The notes: generated by a model from the sequence alone, not told the origin. Shown: positions 1 through 5,336, counted from the stretch's first letter. The stretch is 5,489 bases of DNA from Chloroflexota bacterium (GCA_022566975.1 JADFHV010000088.1:1-5489), one strand, 5' to 3'. A program made the numbers and translations.

Positions 1-891
1 GGTGTCGGTCGACCAGCTACCACTGCCAACCTGGGTCCTGGGTTCGACTGCCTTGGAATGGCTCTGGACATATGGAACACAGTCCGTATAGAGGTCGGCG
101 CCTCGGGCATCGATATATGCGGCGAAGGCGCCGACACTCTGCCCCGGGACAAGTCCAATCTCATATACAAGGCCTTTCGCCGCGTCTTCCAGGAGGCTGA
201 CAGGCCGGTCCCGAAGGTGCGCATCGTCAGCGAGAATCACGTCCCGATCGCTCGCGGCCTCGGAAGCAGCACGACCGCGGTGGTGGGTGGTCTGATCGCC
301 GGAAACGAGGTATGCGGGCGGACGCTGACGAAGACCCGGCTGCTGGAGATCGCGACGGATATGGAGGGCCACCCGGACAACGCCGCGGCGGCTATTTTCG
401 GAGGCTGCCGGATCGTTGCCTGGGATGGGGACAGCCCGCTGACCGCCGGTGTACCGATTCCCCCGGATATGCGCGCGGTCGTGTTCATTCCAAGCTTCAC
501 GATGCCCACGGATGAGGCCAGGGCCCTTCTGCCCGCCCGAGTGGACCGCGAAGACGCCGTGTATAATATCGGCAGGGCCGCGCTGCTCGTGAGGGCCTTC
601 GTCACCGGCGACATGGCCCACCTGGCGACCGCTACGGAAGACCGCCTCCATCAGCCAGAGCGCCAGACCATCTTCCCTGCGATGAGGAACATCTTCCGAG
701 CCGCCCTCGACGCCGGGGCGTTCGGCGTCTTCCTGTCGGGTGCCGGCTCGAGTGTGATGGCGCTGGCGGGAGACAGGGAGCTGACCATCGGCTACGAGAT
801 GGCCGACGCGGCCGCCAAGTCTGGCATCGGTGGAGCGGTCAAGATCACGTGTCCCACCAGCCGCGGCGCACACCTCGTAGAGAACCAATAG
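1..891 (+). CDS. thrB: Homoserine kinase, N-terminus cut by window edge
   Basis: Phosphorylates homoserine with ATP to O-phosphohomoserine, the substrate of threonine synthase, in the cytoplasm. The frame is open from base 1, and the residues before the first ATG (base 58) already match the family start: PATTANLGPGFDCLG, visible residues 5-19. The true start therefore lies upstream and the ATG at 58 is internal. GHMP-kinase landmarks are present: the ATP-binding glycine loop P-I-A-R-GLGSS (82-90), the EGHPDNAAAA segment (122-131), and the C-terminal LSGAGSS loop (245-251). In total 296 residues are visible; the family is about 300-310, so only a few residues seem to be missing. Small variation: GLGSS is followed by TT where AA is more usual. 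lysC follows after 51 bp on the same strand with no visible promoter, so the two are probably co-transcribed. Identity is secure among GHMP kinases because of the N-terminal and HPDN motifs. Confidence 0.95.
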   Translation, partial: GVGRPATTANLGPGFDCLGMALDIWNTVRIEVGASGIDICGEGADTLPRDKSNLIYKAFRRVFQEADRPVPKVRIVSENHVPIARGLGSSTTAVVGGLIAGNEVCGRTLTKTRLLEIATDMEGHPDNAAAAIFGGCRIVAWDGDSPLTAGVPIPPDMRAVVFIPSFTMPTDEARALLPARVDREDAVYNIGRAALLVRAFVTGDMAHLATATEDRLHQPERQTIFPAMRNIFRAALDAGAFGVFLSGAGSSVMALAGDRELTIGYEMADAAAKSGIGGAVKITCPTSRGAHLVENQ

Positions 892-929
892 CGCCAAGCC
901 TCGTCCATCAAGAACCGACACAGGTCTGC

Positions 930-935
930 AGGAAG
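930..935 (+). promoter_or_regulatory. Ribosome binding site fixing the TTG start of lysC
   Basis: AGGAAG lies 7 bases before TTG at 943. This supports the TTG as the true start, because the conserved aspartokinase N-terminus (LIVQKYGGSS) begins right after it and leaves no room for a later start. Confidence 0.7.
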
Positions 936-942
936 TCCCACC

Positions 943-2184
943 TTGACTCTCATAGTCCAGAAGTACGGCGGTAGCTCTCTTACCGATGCCGGTAGGATCC
1001 GCAACGTCGCCGCGCGCATCAGCAGGACCCACGACGGAGGCAACCAGGTCGTCGCCGTCGTGTCGGCCATGGGCGACACGACAGACGAGCTGATCGCCCT
1101 GGCGCGTCAGGTCTCCGATAGACCCGACGAGCGAGAGCTCGACCTGCTGCTGTCCACGGGCGAGCTGGTCTCATGTACCCTGATGGCGATGGCCATTCGA
1201 TCCAACGGCTACAAGGCCATCAGCCTCAGTGGCGCTCAGGCCGGAATTCGCACCGACACCACCCATGGCAGGGCCAAGATCGCCGGGATAGAGCCGAAGC
1301 GTATCCGAGACGAGCTGGAAGACGGTAACATCGTCATAGTGGCGGGCTTTCAGGGCATAACGGCAGACACGGATATGGACGTCACGACGCTGGGCCGGGG
1401 AGGCTCCGACACCACCGCGGTTGCCATCGCCGCCGGTCTGGGCGCCGAGCGATGCGAGGTCTATACGGACGTGGACGGCATCTACACGGCCGACCCCAGG
1501 CTGGTACCTGAGGCCCGACGGCTGGACGAGGTGGGGTTCGAGGAGATGCTGGAGATGGCCAGCTATGGGGCCAAGATGAACCCCCGCGCTATCGAGATGG
1601 GGATGGTGTACGACGTGCCCATCCTCGTCGCCTCGAGCTTTGGTGACGCGCCGGGGACACTGATCCACAAGGGAGCTGACATGAGCCCGAACGTTGGCGA
1701 GATCAGGAACCGAGTCCGTGGTATCGTCACGGATGCCGGCGTGGCGAAGATCACCGTCTTCGGAGTGGTGGACCGGCCGGGCGTCGCCTCTAGCCTCTTC
1801 GAGCCCCTGGCCGCATCAGACATCAGCGTCGACGTCATAGTGCAGAACGCCAGCGTGGACGGGGCCACGGATGTTACCTTCACGGTCAAGCGCGGCGATC
1901 TTGCCGCCGCGCTGGAGGTGGTGGACAAGGTGGCGAGCGAGTTGGGATGCCGCAGAGTGGCCAGCGCCGATAACCTTGCCAAGGTGAGCATCGTCGGGAC
2001 CGGGATGCAGGATGCGCCCGGGTACGCCTCCAGGATGTTCCGGGCCCTGGCGGACGAGAAGATCAACATCGAGATGATAACGACCTCCGAGATACGTATC
2101 ACGTGTATAGTCAGAGAGGATGACATGGCCGAAGCCGCCCGGGCCCTCCACGCGGCCTTCCGGCTGGAGAAGTCTGACGTATGA
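943..2184 (+). CDS. lysC: Aspartate kinase with two C-terminal ACT domains
   Basis: Catalyses aspartate + ATP to 4-phospho-aspartate, the first step towards lysine, threonine and methionine. At 413 residues it matches monofunctional aspartokinases (about 400-420); no homoserine dehydrogenase is fused. The kinase domain is about residues 1-240: KYGGSS (7-12), VVSAMGDTTDELI (39-51), LLSTGE (69-74), TLGRGGSDTTA (149-159) and YTDVDGIYTADPR (174-186). Two ACT domains follow: the first at about 267-345 with DRPGVA (277-282), the second at about 347-413 with VSIVGTGMQDAPG (348-360) and TTSEIRIT (380-387). This arrangement is typical of enzymes feedback-inhibited by lysine and/or threonine; which effector acts here cannot be read from the sequence. 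The start is TTG with AGGAAG 7 bases upstream. One local oddity is GAKMNPRAIE (209-218), which looks one residue shorter than the usual GAKVxHPRAxE. It lies 51 bp after thrB and probably shares its transcript. Confidence 0.96.
   Translation: MTLIVQKYGGSSLTDAGRIRNVAARISRTHDGGNQVVAVVSAMGDTTDELIALARQVSDRPDERELDLLLSTGELVSCTLMAMAIRSNGYKAISLSGAQAGIRTDTTHGRAKIAGIEPKRIRDELEDGNIVIVAGFQGITADTDMDVTTLGRGGSDTTAVAIAAGLGAERCEVYTDVDGIYTADPRLVPEARRLDEVGFEEMLEMASYGAKMNPRAIEMGMVYDVPILVASSFGDAPGTLIHKGADMSPNVGEIRNRVRGIVTDAGVAKITVFGVVDRPGVASSLFEPLAASDISVDVIVQNASVDGATDVTFTVKRGDLAAALEVVDKVASELGCRRVASADNLAKVSIVGTGMQDAPGYASRMFRALADEKINIEMITTSEIRITCIVREDDMAEAARALHAAFRLEKSDV
1669..1675 (+). promoter_or_regulatory. Internal Shine-Dalgarno within lysC
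   Basis: AAGGGAG lies 5 bases before an in-frame ATG at 1681. It is as strong as, or stronger than, the site in front of the annotated lysC start. It sits in the linker between the kinase and ACT domains, which is where beta-subunit initiation occurs in some other aspartokinases. Confidence 0.5.
1681..2184 (+). CDS. Possible in-frame beta subunit of aspartokinase (ACT domains only)
   Basis: Starting at Met247 of LysC this would give a 167-residue protein holding only the two ACT domains. Bacillus subtilis aspartokinase II and Corynebacterium glutamicum LysC are known to make such a beta subunit from an internal start near codons 246-250, giving 163 and 172 residues. Both the position and the product size fit here, and a good Shine-Dalgarno precedes the ATG. 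In those enzymes the beta chain pairs with the full-length alpha chain to form the regulatory unit. Production here is inferred from the start signal and the parallel only; Met247 could equally be an ordinary internal methionine. Confidence 0.45.
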   Translation: MSPNVGEIRNRVRGIVTDAGVAKITVFGVVDRPGVASSLFEPLAASDISVDVIVQNASVDGATDVTFTVKRGDLAAALEVVDKVASELGCRRVASADNLAKVSIVGTGMQDAPGYASRMFRALADEKINIEMITTSEIRITCIVREDDMAEAARALHAAFRLEKSDV

Positions 2185-2204
2185 CAAATGCGGGTCTCCG
2201 TCGA

Positions 2205-2222
2205 GCGGCGAGAGCCGCGTTT
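2205..2222 (+). terminator. Weak hairpin after lysC, possible terminator
   Basis: A 5-bp stem GCGGC/GCCGC closes a GAGA (GNRA-type) tetraloop, 21 bases after the lysC stop, and is followed by only GTTT. The stem is short and the T run poor, so it would at best be a leaky intrinsic terminator. Confidence 0.25.
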
Positions 2223-2331
2223 CAAGGCGCGGCCGCCGGTCTATCTAACTGGAAGGGTCGGCCCGGCGGGCCGTGGGTACGCAGGCGTTCCAGGCTCCTA
2301 CCGTAGGCTTCAGCTCACACGCGGTCTCGCC

Positions 2332-2335
2332 GGAG
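2332..2335 (+). promoter_or_regulatory. Ribosome binding site for the GTG start of the GT2 fusion
   Basis: GGAG lies 7 bases before GTG at 2343. It supports this GTG, which places the first GT2 motif (IVIPAFNEE) at residue 8, as expected for a soluble GT2 enzyme. Confidence 0.6.
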
Positions 2336-2342
2336 TGCCAAC

Positions 2343-3821
2343 GTGTCCCGTCCTGAGCTCTCCATCGTCATCCCCGCCTTTAACGAGGAAGTGCGCATAG
2401 TCGGCACCCTCGAGACGCTGGTCGAATACCTCTACGCGACGTCCCTTTCGTGGGAGGTGCTGGTGGTTGATGACGGTAGCTCCGATGAGACCGCAGCGGT
2501 TGTGGCCGGATGGGCAGCGGACCGGGAGGGGGTTCGACTCGAGTCCATCCAGCACCGGGGGAAGGGGGCGGCCGTCAGGCATGGCATGCTCGCCTCCGCA
2601 GGCCGATATCGGTTCCTCTGCGACGCCGACCTGGCCATGCCGGTCGAAGGGTTGACGGAGTTTCTCAAGCGCATGGGAGAAGGTTACGATATCGTCATAG
2701 GCTCGCGGCAGATAGCCGGGGCACGCCGGTTCAACGAGCCGGCCACGAGACACATCGCGGGGCGCATGTTCAACTGGGCGGTCAGACTGCTGGCAGTCGG
2801 CGACTTTCAGGACACGCAGTGTGGATTCAAGTGTTTTCGCGGAGAGGTGGCCGACCAGCTCTTTGCGCTGCAGAGGACCGAAGGGTTCGGGTTCGACGTC
2901 GAGATCCTATACCTGGCGCTGAAGCGCCGGCTACGGGTCCTGGAGATGCCAATCGACTGGCACCACCAGAGAGACAGCAAGGTGCGAGCGGTGGTGGACC
3001 CAGTTCTGATGTTGCGCGATATCCTGCTCGTGAGGTGGAGCGACCTGCGCGGCAGGTACCGACTCACAGCCGGGTCGACGCCCTGGAGCGCCGCGGACTC
3101 CCCGCGGCGTAAGGGGGCGGTGGACGTAGTGGTGCCCACGTACAATGAGGCGGAGAACCTCCCTGAGCTGGCCGAGCGGCTCTTCGCGTTGGACCTTGCG
3201 GACGCCCGGCTCATCGTCGTAGACGACAGCTCACCCGACGGTACGGCCCAGGTCGCAAGAGGGCTGGCCGACCGGTTTGCGGGGAGAGTGGAGCTCATCG
3301 AGCGAAAGGGTAAGCAGGGCCTTGGCACCGCCTATATGGATGGCTTTGCGCGGGCACTGGAGGACGGGGCGGACTACGTGATCCAGATGGACGCCGACCT
3401 GTCCCACGCGCCTGAACAGGTCCCGGCTCTATTGAAAGCGCTGCAGGAGGCCGACGTAGTGGTCGGATCGCGTTACGTCCCGGGGGGGGCGGTGGACACG
3501 AGTTGGGACCTCAGCCGGCGCCTCCTGAGCTACCTCGCAAACTTCGGTATTCGAGCCGTCGTCGGACTGAAGGTCAAGGACGTCACATCCGGGTTCAAGG
3601 CCTTCCGGGCCGGCGCGTTGACGAGGCTCGATCCGACCGAGTTCCGTTGCCGAGGCTTCGGCTTTCAGGCGGAGGTGGCACACGCCTGCCAGCGGCTGGG
3701 GCTCAACGTCGTCGAGCACCCCATCGTCTTCATCGATCGCGCGGAAGGGAAGTCCAAGATGTCTCTCGGGATAGCGTTGGAGGCCTTCTGGCGGCTGCTG
3801 CCGCTCCGGCTCAAACGCTAG
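2343..3821 (+). CDS. Tandem GT2 glycosyltransferase: ALG5-like domain fused to DPM1-like domain
   Basis: A 492-residue protein with two complete family-2 glycosyltransferase domains. Domain 1 (about 6-240) has IVIPAFNEE (8-16), VVDDGSSDET (41-50), DAD (94-96), GSRQ (120-123) and DTQCGFKCF (157-165), the pattern of dolichyl/polyprenyl-phosphate beta-glucosyltransferases (ALG5 type). Domain 2 (about 258-492) has VVVPTYNEAEN, VDDSSPDGT (293-301), KGKQGLGTAY (322-331), QMDADLSH (348-355), GSRYVPGG (375-382), VKDVTSGFK (411-419) and FIDRAEGKSKM (463-473), diagnostic of polyprenyl-phosphate mannose synthase (DPM1 type). Both families transfer a hexose from a nucleotide sugar to a polyprenyl phosphate on the cytoplasmic membrane face. 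A roughly 18-residue S/P/R-rich linker joins them. No transmembrane segment or GtrA-like domain is visible. Both metal/nucleotide-binding acidic motifs are intact, so both halves may be active; the actual sugars are inferred. The GTG start has GGAG 7 bases upstream. It follows lysC after 158 bp. Confidence 0.9.
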   Translation: MSRPELSIVIPAFNEEVRIVGTLETLVEYLYATSLSWEVLVVDDGSSDETAAVVAGWAADREGVRLESIQHRGKGAAVRHGMLASAGRYRFLCDADLAMPVEGLTEFLKRMGEGYDIVIGSRQIAGARRFNEPATRHIAGRMFNWAVRLLAVGDFQDTQCGFKCFRGEVADQLFALQRTEGFGFDVEILYLALKRRLRVLEMPIDWHHQRDSKVRAVVDPVLMLRDILLVRWSDLRGRYRLTAGSTPWSAADSPRRKGAVDVVVPTYNEAENLPELAERLFALDLADARLIVVDDSSPDGTAQVARGLADRFAGRVELIERKGKQGLGTAYMDGFARALEDGADYVIQMDADLSHAPEQVPALLKALQEADVVVGSRYVPGGAVDTSWDLSRRLLSYLANFGIRAVVGLKVKDVTSGFKAFRAGALTRLDPTEFRCRGFGFQAEVAHACQRLGLNVVEHPIVFIDRAEGKSKMSLGIALEAFWRLLPLRLKR

Positions 3822-3870
3822 GGCAGCACTGAGCCCGCGCAATATTGAGCCCAAAGGTGCCAGAAACCAC

Positions 3871-3899
3871 TTGCACCCCCCCAACACATGAGCTAGAAT
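3871..3899 (+). promoter_or_regulatory. Sigma-70-type promoter of the TPR gene
   Basis: TTGCAC (3871-3876), a 17-base spacer and TAGAAT (3894-3899) lie in a locally AT-richer patch. The -10 matches consensus at 5 of 6 positions; the -35 keeps TTG only. Predicted transcription begins near 3906, giving a leader of about 19 bases to the ATG at 3925. A weak GGTGG (3914-3918) is the only ribosome-site candidate. An inverted repeat GGTGC/GCACC (3856-3860, 3873-3877) overlaps the -35. Confidence 0.6.
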
Positions 3900-3924
3900 T
3901 CGCCAACTAAAACGGTGGTTTTGG

Positions 3925-4773
3925 ATGTTCGCTCGCGAAGTCGAAGACAGGGAAAAGGTCCGAAAGGACCTGGCCAAGAAGGCCGTTGGCCTCGCCATGC
4001 AGAGCAGGTGGGAGGAGGCGGTCGAGGTCAACCGGTCCATCCTCCACAACTTCGAGGACGACCTCGAAGCCCATAACCGGCTCGGTAAGGCGCTGAGTGA
4101 GCTTGGGCGCAACCGCGAGGCCAAAGAGGCCTTCCATCGGGCTCTCGAGCTCTCACCCAATAACGGCATAGCCAAGAAAAACCTGGACCGTCTCGCTAGG
4201 CTCGGTGAGGACTCGCCGGGCGCAGCGGTGCGTGGCTCATCGATCCCGCCCGTGTTCATCGAGGAGAGCGGCAAGGCCGGTGTCACCTCTCTGGTAAACC
4301 TCGCCTCGCCCGACGTGCTGGTCAAGCTGGCTCCAGGGCATCCGGTCGAGCTGTTCACGGAGGGCAGCCGTCTCAAGATAGCCGAGCCCTCTGGGGAGTA
4401 CGCGGGTCAGGTGGAGCCGAAGCTGGCCTCCCGGCTGACGCGGCTGATCAAGGGTGGCAATCGCTACGATGCGACGGTCAGAAGCGTCGGGGAGCGCGAG
4501 TTGACGGTAATCATTCGCGAGACCAACAAAGACCCGTCCCAGGCGAGGGTAGTCTCATTCCCGTCGAAGGGCGCGGGAGACTATCGCGCCTATTTGCCCA
4601 ACACCATTCTAAGTGAGCTGACCGAAGACCAGCCCCCTGAGCCCGAACGGGTCGTCGTTAAGGACTGGTCTGACGACGACACGGAGCCCGGGGACGACGA
4701 CGCCTACACCCCGGTCTTCCACCGGATCATCAAGGCCGGTGAGGAGGGCGTCACCGAGGAGGAAGACCTCTAG
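3925..4773 (+). CDS. TPR protein with uncharacterised, possibly HIRAN-like, C-terminal domain
   Basis: A soluble 282-residue protein with no signal peptide or membrane segment; function unknown. Two tetratricopeptide repeats occupy about residues 13-46 and 47-80. The second is canonical (L53, G54, L57, A66, F70, A73, P78), and a capping helix follows (81-92). TPRs bind protein partners. After a linker, about residues 115-235 form a second domain, seemingly beta-rich. The stretch PGHPVELF (137-144) to GEYAGQVEPKLASRLTRLI (157-175) and a following YDATV recall HIRAN-type domains (a beta strand, a G-x-x-x-G-x-V/L-P turn, then a helix with A and L). This is a by-eye resemblance only. The C-terminal 40 residues are strongly acidic (D/E clusters around 248-258 and at the end). 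The gene has its own promoter, and its stop overlaps that of the convergent small gene in a shared CTAG. Similar TPR proteins are, from memory, common in Chloroflexota. Confidence 0.85.
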   Translation: MFAREVEDREKVRKDLAKKAVGLAMQSRWEEAVEVNRSILHNFEDDLEAHNRLGKALSELGRNREAKEAFHRALELSPNNGIAKKNLDRLARLGEDSPGAAVRGSSIPPVFIEESGKAGVTSLVNLASPDVLVKLAPGHPVELFTEGSRLKIAEPSGEYAGQVEPKLASRLTRLIKGGNRYDATVRSVGERELTVIIRETNKDPSQARVVSFPSKGAGDYRAYLPNTILSELTEDQPPEPERVVVKDWSDDDTEPGDDDAYTPVFHRIIKAGEEGVTEEEDL

Positions 4774-5054
4774 GCCTCGTCCTCGTCGTCCTCGTCGTCC
4801 TCGCCCTCGTCTGCCAGGGGACGCTCCCGGAAATAGAGCCCCCACCGCTGCATGAGCTCCTGCACGCGCTGGTCCTTCAGCTCCGCCAGCTGCTTGAAGA
4901 ACCCTGCTATGGCGTGAGCGTGCAGCAGCTCCTCAGTGCAGACCCAGCTTGCCTCGCTGGGCACCACGTACAGAAGCCCGTTCTGGTGGGTGCACTGGAT
5001 CTCCAGCCTCTTCCCTCCCGAGCCGTGCTTTATGTTGATCCCGTATCGGCCCAT
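4770..5054 (-). CDS. Hypothetical 94-residue protein with acidic C-terminal tail
   Basis: I do not recognise this family. The N-terminal half (about 1-40) looks like short beta strands (YGINIKHG, KRLEIQCTH, GLLYVVPS). The middle (41-71) is a predicted amphipathic helix (TEELLHAHAIAGFFKQLAELK and on). The tail (82-94) is almost all D/E. It has no signal peptide or transmembrane segment. C21, H23, C39, H45 and H47 are potential metal ligands, but no known zinc motif is formed. Support for a real gene: nearly every third codon position is G or C in this frame, TGAGGT ends 6 bases before the ATG, and an extended -10 promoter lies upstream. It converges on the TPR gene and shares its CTAG stop, so any link between the two is antisense overlap rather than an operon. 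The overlapping plus-strand frame is judged a shadow. Confidence 0.75.
   Translation of the reverse strand: MGRYGINIKHGSGGKRLEIQCTHQNGLLYVVPSEASWVCTEELLHAHAIAGFFKQLAELKDQRVQELMQRWGLYFRERPLADEGEDDEDDEDEA
4775..4803. repeat. Period-9 tandem repeat encoding the acidic tail
   Basis: The 9-base unit CCTCGTCGT occurs twice perfectly (4781-4789, 4790-4798), with a partial copy on each side. On the minus strand it is read as GAC/GAG codons, giving the Asp/Glu tail of the 94-residue protein. A change of one unit would add or remove three acidic residues and keep the frame. Confidence 0.75.
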
Positions 5055-5061
5055 TACCAGA

Positions 5062-5067
5062 CCTCAG
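5062..5067 (-). promoter_or_regulatory. Ribosome binding site of the minus-strand small gene
   Basis: On the minus strand a GAGG core (within TGAGGT) lies 7 bases before ATG at 5054-5052. This is reasonable spacing and supports that start. Confidence 0.45.
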
Positions 5068-5107
5068 TCATCTCCCTGCCGGCCCTGGTGACCGGCGGCT
5101 GGCGCGA

Positions 5108-5117
5108 ATTATACCAG
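5108..5117 (-). promoter_or_regulatory. Extended -10 promoter of the minus-strand small gene
   Basis: On the minus strand the sequence reads CTGGTATAAT: a perfect TATAAT preceded by TG plus one base (TGnTATAAT). No convincing -35 is found 16-18 bases further upstream, which fits extended -10 promoters. Predicted transcription starts near 5101, with a leader of about 47 bases containing an inverted repeat (GCCGG 5078-5082 with CCGGC 5092-5096). Confidence 0.65.
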
Positions 5118-5173
5118 GCGCTCTACTCGGGAGGATGCCGGCCGATTCCCGTGCGTAAACGCTGGATCGCTGA

Positions 5174-5242
5174 TGTCATTCCGAGGAGCCCTGCGCGCTG
5201 CACGACTCGGAGACAGGACTCGGGGCGACGAGGAATCTGGGG
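5174..5242. repeat. Complex imperfect palindromic repeat in the divergent intergenic region
   Basis: The outer halves are TGTCATTCCGAGGAGC (5174-5189) and GCGACGAGGAATCTGGGG (5225-5242), with ATTCC (5178-5182) pairing GGAAT (5232-5236). Inside, GAGCCCTG (5186-5193) pairs CAGGACTC (5214-5221) with one mismatch, and CCGAG (5181-5185) can instead pair CTCGG (5219-5223). From memory, short dispersed elements of the form GTCATTCCGAGGAGCGAAGCGACGAGGAATCT occur in Chloroflexota and several other phyla; this copy looks like one with a longer, structured centre. Only one copy is in the window, so being a genome-wide repeat is inferred. It separates two divergent promoters. Confidence 0.55.
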
Positions 5243-5307
5243 AGAGGGGCGATAACGCGCGTCGCAAAGGTCGTCCTCGGATGTGGGGCAAGTTCCGCTC
5301 TCAGCGA

Positions 5308-5336
5308 TTGGACGGAAGCCCGCCGACTGCTATAAT
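5308..5336 (+). promoter_or_regulatory. Sigma-70-type promoter of the MBL-fold gene
   Basis: TTGGAC (5308-5313), a 17-base spacer and a perfect TATAAT (5331-5336). It is the best promoter in the window. Transcription would begin near 5343, giving a leader of about 37 bases before the TTG at 5380. Confidence 0.75.

Larger units (their letters stand above)
2185..2342. other. Gap between lysC and the glycosyltransferase gene
   Basis: These 158 bases hold no convincing gene. Two GC-rich inverted repeats are visible: 2205-2218 (GAGA loop) and 2259-2273 (CGGCCC/GGGCCG, three-base loop, no T run). A clear promoter was not found, so it is unresolved whether the glycosyltransferase is read through from lysC or has its own atypical promoter. 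An ATG reading frame from 2188 runs across the gap into the next gene but has no family resemblance or good ribosome site. Confidence 0.5.

Noticed and set aside
58..891. ATG at 58 as the thrB start
   Set aside because: The conserved PATTANLGPGFD motif lies upstream in the same open frame, so the gene begins outside the window.
1563..2225. Long minus-strand reading frame (220 codons) inside lysC
   Set aside because: It mirrors the GC-rich codon pattern of lysC, whose frame has clear conserved motifs throughout; the product is low-complexity S/A/R-rich with no family look.
2220..2247. TTTCAA-N16-TATCTA as a promoter for the GT2 gene
   Set aside because: Both hexamers are poor matches, and nothing else supports it.
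2188..2400. Small plus-strand frame (70 codons) starting just after lysC
   Set aside because: No good ribosome site, overlaps the GT2 start by 58 bp, and the product is R/G/P-rich without recognisable features.
2510..3112. Plus-strand frame of 200 codons inside the first GT2 domain
   Set aside because: It overlaps the conserved GT2 frame in a second frame and is Arg/Gly/Pro-rich with no motif.
3821..3852. GGGC/GCCC stem and the TGAGCCC direct repeat (3830-3836, 3846-3852) as a terminator after the GT2 gene
   Set aside because: Only a 4-bp stem with an 8-base loop and no T run follows; the direct repeat is short.
3429..4376. Minus-strand reading frame of 315 codons spanning the GT2 and TPR genes
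   Set aside because: It crosses two well-supported plus-strand genes and the promoter between them; the translation is Ser/Arg-rich, a typical shadow.
5054..5071. Five-codon leader peptide (MTEVW) whose TAA overlaps the small gene's ATG as TAATG
   Set aside because: The purine-rich site touches the leader ATG with no spacer, too close for efficient initiation; probably chance.
4914..5255. Plus-strand frame (113 codons) opposite the minus-strand small gene
   Set aside because: It runs through the minus gene, its promoter and the palindromic repeat; codon bias and signals favour the minus strand.
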